From CAYHOI01 sp964358175 (lineage in GTDB: Bacteria > Margulisbacteria > Riflemargulisbacteria > GWF2-35-9): 8,729 bases of DNA. Made by a program: the position numbers and the translations under genes. The DNA lies in assembly GCA_964358175.1 (NCBI GenBank), contig CAYHOI010000080.1, forward strand, positions 1 to 8,729, given 5' to 3'. The notes under the pieces are model-generated. The model saw only the letters and a program-made list of their open reading frames with translations, was not told where the DNA came from and did no database searches. Positions 1 to 5,993 of this stretch are shown here, piece by piece (the first letter of the stretch is position 1; each line of letters opens with the position of its first letter).

Positions 1-72
1 GGGCTCGTTAGATGTTACGCAAACTCAATCTGTCGCGACTTTGACGTTGCCTTGTTGCTGTAGCACCTGTCC

Positions 73-101
73 TTGTAAATTGGGTTCACTCAGCATATAA
101 T
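73..101 (+). promoter_or_regulatory. Sigma-70-type promoter of the SPOR-mreB operon
   Basis: The -35 hexamer TTGTAA (73-78) matches four of six consensus bases. The -10 hexamer TATAAT (96-101) is perfect, and the spacer is 17 bp. Transcription would start near 107-109, giving a leader of about 30 bases before the GTG at 137. The position fits a promoter for the five-gene operon. It was recognised by eye and has no experimental support. Confidence 0.7.
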
Positions 102-123
102 CTTCTTTGTTAGAAGCGTATAC

Positions 124-130
124 AAGGAGG
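124..130 (+). promoter_or_regulatory. Strong Shine-Dalgarno that fixes the start of the first operon gene
   Basis: AAGGAGG lies six bases before the GTG at 137, an ideal spacing. An in-frame TTG at 107 would extend the protein by ten residues, but it sits at the predicted transcription start and has no ribosome-binding site. The GTG is therefore the better start. Confidence 0.85.
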
Positions 131-136
131 CAAAAC

Positions 137-991
137 GTGGTAGAGAGAGCAACCCCCCCCATCATCCGTGATGAGGAACCAGAGCCAGCCAGAAGTTCAG
201 AAAAGATTGAAGAATTTAGCTTTGATGATCTGGACAAGGAAGTTGGCTTAGGAGATATGCTTAAAGAGAGGGAGAGTGTCGTTATGCTCCTTGTGAAAAA
301 AATTACTTTTGCCCTCATTGTTCTCATTGTCAGTGTTATTGTCTTCTTCGCAAGTTTTACCATCGGTAAACTTATGTTCTTAACGGACTCATCCTCCTCG
401 AAACCGTCAGATGAATTATCCGAAATGAGCCCTGTTCCTGCAGAAGTTGCTCCGACTGAAAATGTCGTTATCGTTCCAGCACAGGATCAGGTAGCCTCTC
501 AAACATCTAACACTGCCGCCTCCCTGACTCCCACTGTAACGAAGGCACCACCTGCACCCGAACCACCGAAACCTACCCTTGTACAGCCCAAAGTTTTACA
601 AAAAGAAGCCGTTAAACCAGAAGTTAAGGTCGAATCGAAGAAAGTTTCCGTGTCTGTACCAAAGCCAGAACTCAAAAAAGTCACCGTTGAGGCTCTTAAA
701 CAAACTCCAGCGCCAGTAGTTAAAGCTCCTGAGACTGTGAATATCGTTGGAACCCCCAACTATTCCTTGGTTGCAGGAACATTTGCAAAACGTGAAAATG
801 CCCAACTCATTGTAGACTCGCTAAGCAAACTGTCATACAAACCTCAGATTATTGAGATCTCAAAAAATAATGTCTCTTACTTTAGGGTGCTTGCCGGCTC
901 ATACAACTCACTCGCGGAGGTGAGAGCCAAGGTGCTATCACTAAAGGCGAAGGGGATCGAAAGTTTTCTTGTGCCCTTTTCCTCCCCATGA
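137..991 (+). CDS. SPOR-domain membrane-anchored cell-envelope protein
   Basis: The 284-residue product has the layout of a bitopic SPOR protein. An acidic cytoplasmic segment (about 1-50) is followed by one hydrophobic helix (about 56-80) preceded by KK. A long linker rich in Pro, Lys, Val and Ala (about 85-205) comes next, then a C-terminal SPOR domain (about 208-284) showing the usual two halves beginning YSLVAGTF and YFRVLAGSY. SPOR domains bind peptidoglycan strands stripped of stem peptides, usually at the septum; that role is known for the family and inferred here. The GTG start is chosen from the Shine-Dalgarno and promoter. The gene heads the operon and overlaps mreB by four bases (ATGA), suggesting a job in growth of the wall. 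It resembles FtsN or DedD in layout only, so I give no symbol. Confidence 0.85.
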   Translation: MVERATPPIIRDEEPEPARSSEKIEEFSFDDLDKEVGLGDMLKERESVVMLLVKKITFALIVLIVSVIVFFASFTIGKLMFLTDSSSSKPSDELSEMSPVPAEVAPTENVVIVPAQDQVASQTSNTAASLTPTVTKAPPAPEPPKPTLVQPKVLQKEAVKPEVKVESKKVSVSVPKPELKKVTVEALKQTPAPVVKAPETVNIVGTPNYSLVAGTFAKRENAQLIVDSLSKLSYKPQIIEISKNNVSYFRVLAGSYNSLAEVRAKVLSLKAKGIESFLVPFSSP

Positions 992-2010
992 ACCGTTTTT
1001 TTAGTCAGTTTAGGAAAGATATCGGAATCGACCTGGGAACAGCGAACTTTGTCGTTTATGTCAAAGATCGAGGGATTGTTTTACGTGAACCTACGGTTGT
1101 AGCCATCGATAAAAATACTCGTCAAGTGATGGCCATCGGCAATGAGGCTAAGCTCATGGTAGGACGAACTCCAGGCAATATAATTGCAATTCGTCCCTTG
1201 AGGGATGGCGTTATCGTAGACTTTGACATTTCAGAATACATGATTAGAAGTTTCATCAAGAAAGTTTATCCCAAGAGTGCCTTTTTTAAGCCTCGGGTCA
1301 TTATCGGAGTTCCCTCGGGTATCACCAATGTGGAGCGACGAGCGGTCATTGAGGCGGGACTTCAGGCTGGATCGCAAGAGGTGTTTTTAATTGAAGAACC
1401 CATGGCTGCCGCCATCGGATCAGGGCTTCCAGTGGATGAACCGACCGGACACCTCATTGTAGATATTGGAGGGGGAACCACAGAGGTTGCGGTGATCTCT
1501 CTTGGTGGAACCGTTGTGTCAAAGTCGATACGTGTGGCAGGGGATGAAATGGATGAGGGAATTGTTGCTCATTGTCGAGTCAACTACAATCTCCTTATCG
1601 GGGAACGAACCGCCGAGGCGATCAAAATCCAAATTGGTTCTGCTTATCCAAAAACAAGCGAAAAAGAGATGGAAATAAAGGGACGTGATTTAATTAGTGG
1701 TCTTCCGAAAACGTTTACTCTCTCCACAGCTGAAATTCGCCATGCTCTTTTAGAGCCAGTGAATACCATTGTGCAGACCATCAAGCTTGCTCTCGAACAA
1801 ACGCCTCCAGAACTTTCTGCAGATATTCTACAAAAAGGCATTTATCTCACTGGCGGAGGATCGTTGCTTTATGGTCTCGATAAATTCATTACAGAGGAGA
1901 CGGGAATCAAAACCAATCTTGTTGACGACCCTCTTTCAAGCGTTGCCTACGGAACAGGGAAGGTGATGCAGGATCTTGATGCTCATATTAATAAAATTCT
2001 CTTTCAATAA
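988..2010 (+). CDS. mreB: Rod shape-determining actin homologue MreB
   Basis: This 340-residue protein is full length for MreB, a bacterial actin that forms membrane-bound ATP-dependent filaments guiding lateral peptidoglycan synthesis. The phosphate-1 motif DLGTAN is at 15-20, the catalytic-type Glu lies in LIEEPMAAAIG (about 134-144), phosphate-2 DIGGGTTE is at 159-166, and the adenosine motif LTGGGSLL is at 287-294. The first residues (MNRFFSQFRK) could form the amphipathic membrane-binding helix known in Gram-negative MreB. Its ATG overlaps the stop of the SPOR gene, and no Shine-Dalgarno is visible, so translation is probably coupled. mreC and mreD, the usual neighbours, do not follow. 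The DnaK/FtsA relatives are excluded by length and by the MreB-typical stretch around IRPLRDGVIVDFD. Confidence 0.97.
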   Translation: MNRFFSQFRKDIGIDLGTANFVVYVKDRGIVLREPTVVAIDKNTRQVMAIGNEAKLMVGRTPGNIIAIRPLRDGVIVDFDISEYMIRSFIKKVYPKSAFFKPRVIIGVPSGITNVERRAVIEAGLQAGSQEVFLIEEPMAAAIGSGLPVDEPTGHLIVDIGGGTTEVAVISLGGTVVSKSIRVAGDEMDEGIVAHCRVNYNLLIGERTAEAIKIQIGSAYPKTSEKEMEIKGRDLISGLPKTFTLSTAEIRHALLEPVNTIVQTIKLALEQTPPELSADILQKGIYLTGGGSLLYGLDKFITEETGIKTNLVDDPLSSVAYGTGKVMQDLDAHINKILFQ

Positions 2011-2012
2011 AA

Positions 2013-2537
2013 ATGGTTCTCTACGATCAGCTCATTAGAAGTCCGCGACAAACTCTCGCCATTGAGTTTAATCGATCAGGAACGGTTATCGTTCGTGCAC
2101 CTCATCGTTTGCCACTCCCCGTGATTCACAAGTTTATCGAAACAAAAACCCCTTGGATTCTTAAGCACAAATCTCTCCAGGCGATTTATGCCGCGCCTGC
2201 TCTATCCCCAGAACAAATCAAAGCTTATCGAGAACACGCAGAGGATATTTTACCGCGCAGGCTTTATGAGCTCTCCAAGCAAACAGGCATGCAATACCGT
2301 ACCGTGCGCATCACCAACGCAAGAAAACGGTGGGGATCCTGCAGGGCTGATCTTATCTGTCTAAGTTGGCGTCTCATGCTCGTTTCTGAGCCCCTTCGGG
2401 ACTATGTGATGGTCCATGAGTTGGCTCATGTCACAATCAAGAATCATTCAGCTCGATTTTGGCAGCTTGTTGAAAAACACTGTCCCAGCTTTAAATCGCA
2501 CAGGACTTCGTTGCGAAATCAGATTCTTCCTCAATGA
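2013..2537 (+). CDS. YgjP/SprT-like M48-type zinc metallopeptidase (DUF45)
   Basis: The 174-residue product fits the YgjP (DUF45, COG1451) family. The zincin motif HELAH is at 135-139, with the third ligand probably His145 in NHSARFW. The family-typical RWGSC is at 106-110, and the N-terminal half carries the beta-rich region common to YgjP proteins. It is cytoplasmic, with no signal peptide or membrane segment. Members are predicted zinc-dependent proteases, but substrates are mostly unknown, so only the metallopeptidase class is supported. It starts two bases after mreB with no clear Shine-Dalgarno and overlaps rlmN by four bases (ATGA), so it is an internal operon gene. The link to MreB may be simple co-transcription. 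Confidence 0.88.
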   Translation: MVLYDQLIRSPRQTLAIEFNRSGTVIVRAPHRLPLPVIHKFIETKTPWILKHKSLQAIYAAPALSPEQIKAYREHAEDILPRRLYELSKQTGMQYRTVRITNARKRWGSCRADLICLSWRLMLVSEPLRDYVMVHELAHVTIKNHSARFWQLVEKHCPSFKSHRTSLRNQILPQ

Positions 2538-3535
2538 TATACGATCAAACTCTTGAGGAACTCAAGGGCACCCTTGTTAAAAATGGTTGGCCAGCCTACA
2601 AAGCTGATATCGTGTACAGCGGTTTGTACTCCCAGTATCTGGTATCTGCCGACGAATTATCAAGTCTGTCTTTACATGAACGTGCAGATTTAAAGCAAAT
2701 CATCGATTGGCCTCGACTTGATCTCAATCGTTCTAAGGGTAAGGATACTTCCAAGTATAGACTCACGCTCTCGGATGGACTTGCAACAGAGATGGTGGTC
2801 ATACCAGGACACAAAGATTCGACATTATGCATCTCATCCCAAGTTGGGTGTCCTTTAGGGTGTGGCTTCTGCGCAACTGGCAGGATGGGGTTTTTGCGAG
2901 ATTTAACCGCAGGTGAGATCGTCTATCAAGTGGTTCGAGCCTTTCAGGAAGGTCATATGATTCACAATATCGTTTTTATGGGAATGGGCGAACCACTTCT
3001 CAATCTAAAGAATGTTCTTAAAGCCATCAGAATATTGAATGATCCACATGGCCTGAAGATCGGACTTCGCCGGTTTACAATATCCACGGCAGGGGTTCTC
3101 CCTGGAATGAATGAATTGATGAAAAGTGATCTCCATCTCAATTTGGCCATATCACTTAACGCAGGGCTGGATAGTCTTCGAAGCGATCTCATGCCGATCA
3201 ATCGCACCTATCCTTTGACTGAACTTGTCTTAAAAGCCAAAGCCTATATGGAAACCACTGGGCGTCGAGTTACTTTCGAGTACATCCTGCTTAAGGGTAT
3301 CAACGATCAAAATGAGCATATCGATGCTTTGATTCGACTGATTCGATACAGCGGATTCCATCTGAATCTGATTCCCTACAACCGAGCCGTTGAAAAATAC
3401 ACATCCCCAGACAAAAAGCAAGTTTCTGAGATAGCACAACGTTTGGGAAAAGCCTCGATCAATGTAACCGTTCGCTATAGCAAAGGCGCAGATATTCAAG
3501 CAGCTTGCGGTATGCTTGCAAGTCAGTACGGATAA
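2534..3535 (+). CDS. rlmN: Dual-specificity 23S rRNA (A2503-C2)/tRNA (A37-C2) methyltransferase RlmN
   Basis: RlmN is a radical-SAM enzyme that makes 2-methyladenosine at A2503 of 23S rRNA and, in several bacteria, at A37 of some tRNAs. The cluster-binding motif C-x3-C-x2-C is seen as Cys106, Cys110 and Cys113. Cys99, seven residues upstream, matches the resolving cysteine of E. coli (C118 versus C125). Cys325 in AACGML matches the methyl-carrying catalytic cysteine (C355). The SAM-contact motif GMGEP is at about 150-154. At 333 residues it is shorter than E. coli RlmN (384), mainly at the N-terminus. All catalytic cysteines are present, so it should be active. Cfr, the A2503-C8 relative conferring antibiotic resistance, is the alternative, but the C-terminal DIQAACGML and chromosomal operon setting favour RlmN. 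Confidence 0.93.
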   Translation: MIYDQTLEELKGTLVKNGWPAYKADIVYSGLYSQYLVSADELSSLSLHERADLKQIIDWPRLDLNRSKGKDTSKYRLTLSDGLATEMVVIPGHKDSTLCISSQVGCPLGCGFCATGRMGFLRDLTAGEIVYQVVRAFQEGHMIHNIVFMGMGEPLLNLKNVLKAIRILNDPHGLKIGLRRFTISTAGVLPGMNELMKSDLHLNLAISLNAGLDSLRSDLMPINRTYPLTELVLKAKAYMETTGRRVTFEYILLKGINDQNEHIDALIRLIRYSGFHLNLIPYNRAVEKYTSPDKKQVSEIAQRLGKASINVTVRYSKGADIQAACGMLASQYG

Positions 3536-3536
3536 T

Positions 3537-4178
3537 GTGAGGCAGATCGAAATCGCTTTTTTTGATATTGATGGAACGCTCCATCATGGCGAGACCCTTT
3601 GGGAAATTATTCACAAAAAGAACGGAACCTGGGATACGCTTGGCATCAGCTATTGGGAAGCTTTCCTGGCAGGCCGAATCGACTACCCGACCTTTGCTCG
3701 ACTTGATGTGAAAGCATGGGAAGGATTTAGAGAAAGCGAGTTTAAGGAGGCTCTTCGTGAAGTGTCGTTATTCACCGAAGCCATTCAGGTTTTTAATACT
3801 CTCAGAGAAAGTGGGACGCTCACCTATCTCATTTCTAATGGAATTGCCCAGCTGGCAGACCACATAGTGACCCTCCATGGCCTTACGGGATACGTTGCCA
3901 ATCCCGTTCATATCGAGAATGGAAGGCTGACAGGTGAGATCACCTTATCCCTCCCCTATCATGGCAAAGGCGTCGAGGTGCAACGACTCCTCGCTGAACA
4001 CGATGTTAAAAGTGAAAATGCATTGGCAGTAGGAGACAGCCCCGGTGACTTCAGTATGTTCGAGCAAGTCGGCCACCCCATCTACCTGACCTATGATAAG
4101 GCGGCTCCTGCAACATATTCAGGGTTTCTCGCAAGATCCTGGAAGGATATTGTGGACTATGTGGACACGAGATCCTGA
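3537..4178 (+). CDS. HAD-superfamily phosphatase, phosphoserine-phosphatase-like
   Basis: All four HAD motifs are visible in the 213-residue product. Motif I is DIDGT, with nucleophile Asp10 and acid/base Asp12. Motif II is Ser100 in YLISNG, motif III is Lys144, and motif IV is GDSPGD with Asp167 and Asp171. The helical insert after motif I suggests a C1 cap, as in the SerB/HAD-IB group. The substrate cannot be told; phosphoserine or another small phosphomonoester is plausible. I chose the GTG one base after the rlmN stop because it places DxDGT ten residues from the N-terminus. An in-frame TTG at 3516 inside rlmN would add seven residues. Neither has a good Shine-Dalgarno, which fits coupling to rlmN. 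It is the last gene of the operon, and no clear hairpin-plus-T-run follows it. Confidence 0.85.
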   Translation: MRQIEIAFFDIDGTLHHGETLWEIIHKKNGTWDTLGISYWEAFLAGRIDYPTFARLDVKAWEGFRESEFKEALREVSLFTEAIQVFNTLRESGTLTYLISNGIAQLADHIVTLHGLTGYVANPVHIENGRLTGEITLSLPYHGKGVEVQRLLAEHDVKSENALAVGDSPGDFSMFEQVGHPIYLTYDKAAPATYSGFLARSWKDIVDYVDTRS

Positions 4179-4215
4179 CCTGCTACATGTCCCATTCATG
4201 CGTCTCGATACCATC

Positions 4216-4250
4216 TTGTCGACTCTATCCCAATAAGGTTAAACTATACT
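4216..4250 (+). promoter_or_regulatory. Weak promoter candidate upstream of the inverted element and tRNA-Ser
   Basis: TTGTCG (4216-4221) lies 18 bp before TAAACT (4240-4245), and an overlapping TATACT is at 4245-4250. Each hexamer is only a partial match, and TATACT has no -35 at proper spacing. A promoter is expected somewhere before tRNA-Ser, but this assignment is uncertain. Confidence 0.25.
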
Positions 4251-4280
4251 CGTTACGGATTGGTTTACGGTTTTTTGTTT

Positions 4281-4379
4281 CTCTTAGCGAAAATGGTTTT
4301 TCGGCTAGGAATGAGGAGCGACGTTTACTGTGCGTAAATGAGCGGCGAATGACAACGGCGAAAACCATTTTCGCAAGAG
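4281..4379. repeat. 99 bp inverted-repeat element with nested hairpin (MITE/REP-like candidate)
   Basis: The outer arms 4281-4300 and 4361-4379 are complementary over 19 pairs with one bulged A (4286). The innermost 14 pairs (4287-4300 with 4361-4374) are perfect. The 60-base interior contains a small hairpin, CGTTTAC (4322-4328) with GTAAATG (4334-4340), including one G-T pair and a five-base loop. It also holds a 12-base direct repeat matching at ten positions, 4310-4321 and 4337-4348. The element ends about 13 bases before tRNA-Ser. No T-run follows the right arm, so a terminator is unlikely. No target-site duplication or transposase is visible. The layout suggests a dispersed palindromic element or a structured RNA; copy number in the genome is unknown. 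Confidence 0.7.
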
Positions 4380-4392
4380 TATATAGCGAATC

Positions 4393-4480
4393 GGAGAGAT
4401 GGCAGAGTGGTTGATCGCGGCGGTCTTGAAAACCGTTGTGCCGAAAGGTACCGGGGGTTCGAATCCCTCTCTCTCCGCCA
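4393..4480 (+). tRNA. tRNA-Ser (anticodon UGA)
   Basis: The acceptor stem GGAGAGA (4393-4399) pairs with TCTCTCC (4470-4476), followed by discriminator G and an encoded CCA. The anticodon stem GCGGT/ACCGT encloses loop CTTGAAA, giving anticodon TGA (4427-4429), which reads UCA and probably other UCN codons. The long variable arm, GTGCC and GGTAC around GAAA, marks a class II serine tRNA. The T-arm has the TTCGAAT loop. A TATATA at 4380-4385 sits immediately upstream, without a recognisable -35 at normal spacing, where the right arm of the inverted element ends. Confidence 0.97.
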
Positions 4481-4495
4481 AAAAACGATGCAATC

Positions 4496-4533
4496 CCTAA
4501 ACTCAGCTGCGCAAATGCTGACTTCATTAAGGG
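4496..4533. terminator. Possible hairpin between convergent tRNA-Ser and the ATPase gene
   Basis: TCAGC (4503-4507) pairs with GCTGA (4517-4521). CCCTAA (4496-4501) can pair imperfectly with TTAAGGG (4527-4533) outside it. The hairpin lies in the short gap between the two convergent genes. On the minus strand a six-T run (complement of 4481-4486) comes about ten bases after the stem, which is farther than usual. Termination of the ATPase transcript is possible but weakly supported. Confidence 0.35.
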
Positions 4534-4534
4534 C

Positions 4535-5779
4535 TTAGAAGAACCTGTTGTCTAACTCCCATGCTAAAAGGTGCTCAATTCCATTTCGATTTCCGAATGA
4601 AATATCATCAAGCGTGATGACAACTTTCTTATGTGCATCGTGAATGAGCTCAAGGTTGCCAAATTCACGTTCAATGACAGTTTCATCCGTAAGAGTATGA
4701 GCAACTTGGATATAGATTCGCTCGTTATTTTTTTCAGCGATGAAGTCAATTTCTTTTTGATTAAGTTTCCCCGTATATAGCTGATAACCTTTTCTTTTGA
4801 AATATAAATAAATACTATTTTCAAGGGGTTTACTCATGCTTGGATCAAATTGGGATGAGAGATACCTGCGAAATGCAAGATCATTTAAATAATATTTCCG
4901 ATTACTAGCCAAAATCTCCTTGCCTCTTATGTCGTAACGATCTACTTCATGCAACAAATAGGTGCGGGTAAGATAGCTTAGGTAGTTGGATAAAGTTTCA
5001 ATATTTGTTTTAATTCCTTGGCTTATTAAATGATCAACAATTTTTTTTACAGAAAAAAGGCTGCTGACGTTGTTTGTTAAAAATAGGAATAATTTCTCCA
5101 GCAAAAAGGTGTCTTTGATGTGATAACGAAAGGCAATATCCTTGAGGATAATCGTATCAAGAAGTGCCATGATATAGTGCCTACGAAGCTCTTCGCCTTG
5201 TAGATGAAATATCTCGGGTAAACCACCTTGCTGCAAATAATTTATGTAACTTGCTTTATTTTTTTCTTGCTTTGTTATTCCTATGTATTCGTTATAACTG
5301 AAAGGAAGTATCTCAAAGACAATATACCTCCCACTGAGAAGAGTGGCTAATTCTCCATGTAGAAGATCGGAGTTTGAGCCTGAAATAATGAGTTCATAAT
5401 CGTTAGAGGGATGCTGAGAGAGTGAGTTAACCGCTTTTTCCCATCCAGCTATCCATTGAATTTCATCCAACAAGACATACATTTTGTTATCGACTTTGTG
5501 CTTTTTTTTATGATCTTCGATTAACTGTATCAATTGTTTGTAGTCGGATACCTCATCAAATTCATGTAGCTCTTTGTTAAGATAAAAGATTTCTTCGGAT
5601 TGAACGCCTTTGGCTAGAAGGGACTGGATCATTTGTCTAAGTATGTAGCTTTTTCCCGATCGTCGTTGCCCCATGAGAACCTTTACTAAGCGGGTATTAA
5701 GTGCTGATGTAATTTGGCTGAGGTAATCAGTTCTAGGATGACCGATGTCTTTTAATAATATATTGAAATCTTCAAGCAT
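4535..5779 (-). CDS. AAA_14/DUF4143 family ATPase
   Basis: This 414-residue protein has the COG1373 layout: an AAA+ ATPase core followed by a DUF4143 domain. Walker A GQRRSGKS is at 37-44, Walker B VLLDEIQ at 102-108, the sensor-like SGSNSDLL at 133-140, and LSGR with LPFSYNEY follow. The C-terminal half ends in a restriction-endonuclease-like fold signature (KEIDFIAE, then YIQVAHTLTDE, then EREF). Function is unknown for most members; they are abundant, often horizontally moved, and nuclease or regulatory roles have only been suggested. The gene is clearly AT-richer than its neighbours and lies between two tRNA genes, consistent with acquisition. AAGG sits one base before the ATG, too close for a normal Shine-Dalgarno. 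The frame is intact. Confidence 0.88.
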   Translation of the reverse strand: MLEDFNILLKDIGHPRTDYLSQITSALNTRLVKVLMGQRRSGKSYILRQMIQSLLAKGVQSEEIFYLNKELHEFDEVSDYKQLIQLIEDHKKKHKVDNKMYVLLDEIQWIAGWEKAVNSLSQHPSNDYELIISGSNSDLLHGELATLLSGRYIVFEILPFSYNEYIGITKQEKNKASYINYLQQGGLPEIFHLQGEELRRHYIMALLDTIILKDIAFRYHIKDTFLLEKLFLFLTNNVSSLFSVKKIVDHLISQGIKTNIETLSNYLSYLTRTYLLHEVDRYDIRGKEILASNRKYYLNDLAFRRYLSSQFDPSMSKPLENSIYLYFKRKGYQLYTGKLNQKEIDFIAEKNNERIYIQVAHTLTDETVIEREFGNLELIHDAHKKVVITLDDISFGNRNGIEHLLAWELDNRFF

Positions 5780-5809
5780 ACCTTATAATTTACCCTGAAA
5801 TTGCTAAAT

Positions 5810-5827
5810 AATCAAGTAGACTTGAAA
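5810..5827 (-). terminator. Small hairpin just downstream of tRNA-His
   Basis: TCAAG (5812-5816) and CTTGA (5821-5825) form a five-pair stem with a four-base loop. On the minus strand it comes six bases or so after the tRNA-His CCA end, with a T-run before it and TTATTT after it. It could attenuate read-through into the ATPase gene, but the stem is short and has few GC pairs. Confidence 0.3.
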
Positions 5828-5832
5828 AAGAT

Positions 5833-5910
5833 TGGGGTGAATGAGGGGAATCGAACCCCCGACAACCGGCTCCACAGGCCGGGGCTCTAACCAACTGAGC
5901 TACATTCACC
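5833..5910 (-). tRNA. tRNA-His (anticodon GUG)
   Basis: Read on the minus strand, the acceptor stem GTGAATG pairs with CATTCAC, followed by discriminator C73 and an encoded CCA (5833-5835). The histidine-specific extra G at -1 (complement of 5910) faces C73. The anticodon stem CCGGC/GCCGG holds loop CTGTGGA, giving anticodon GTG (complement of 5873-5875), which reads CAC and CAU. The D-arm contains AGCTCAGTTGGTTAGAGC and the T-loop is TTCGATT. The gene is followed 53 bases later by the ATPase gene on the same strand. Confidence 0.97.
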
Positions 5911-5928
5911 ACGTGTTGGGTAGAGAGA

Positions 5929-5957
5929 ATTATATCAGGAACAGCTAGTTGCAACAA
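5929..5957 (-). promoter_or_regulatory. Sigma-70-type promoter of tRNA-His
   Basis: On the minus strand, -35 TTGTTG (complement of 5952-5957) is followed by a 17 bp spacer and a perfect -10 TATAAT (complement of 5929-5934). Transcription would begin about 12 bases before the tRNA 5' end, as expected for a tRNA gene. Its -35 overlaps the -35 of the divergent promoter for the outer-membrane protein. Confidence 0.65.
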
Positions 5958-5977
5958 CGGGATGAAACATCGATAAT
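5949..5977 (+). promoter_or_regulatory. Sigma-70-type promoter of the outer-membrane protein gene
   Basis: TTGCAA (5949-5954, four of six) is separated by 17 bp from GATAAT (5972-5977, five of six). The predicted start near 5984 leaves only about ten bases before the ATG at 5994. This argues against earlier in-frame starts at 5949 (TTG, in the -35) and 5976 (ATG, in the -10). A further promoter upstream is not excluded. Confidence 0.5.
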
Positions 5978-5993
5978 GGGAATAGAATCCAAC

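Noticed and set aside
25..363. Minus-strand open frame of 112 codons opposite the SPOR gene start
   Set aside because: It overlaps the promoter and the coding frame of the SPOR protein. Its Ser/Leu-rich composition is typical of an antisense shadow, and it has no recognisable domain.
2534..3535. Cfr-type antibiotic-resistance methyltransferase
   Set aside because: The cysteine spacing fits both, but the RlmN-like C-terminal ending and its place within a housekeeping operon make RlmN far more likely.
4225..4527. Open frames on both strands over the inverted element and tRNA-Ser
   Set aside because: They run through a complete tRNA gene and the palindrome, and they have low-complexity basic translations. 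They are by-products of the repeat, although palindromic elements can occasionally be translated.
4453..5860. Possible att direct repeats formed by the tRNA-Ser and tRNA-His T-arms flanking the ATPase
   Set aside because: The shared GGGGGTTCGA is the conserved tRNA T-arm, and in this orientation the two copies are inverted, so it is not evidence of integration.
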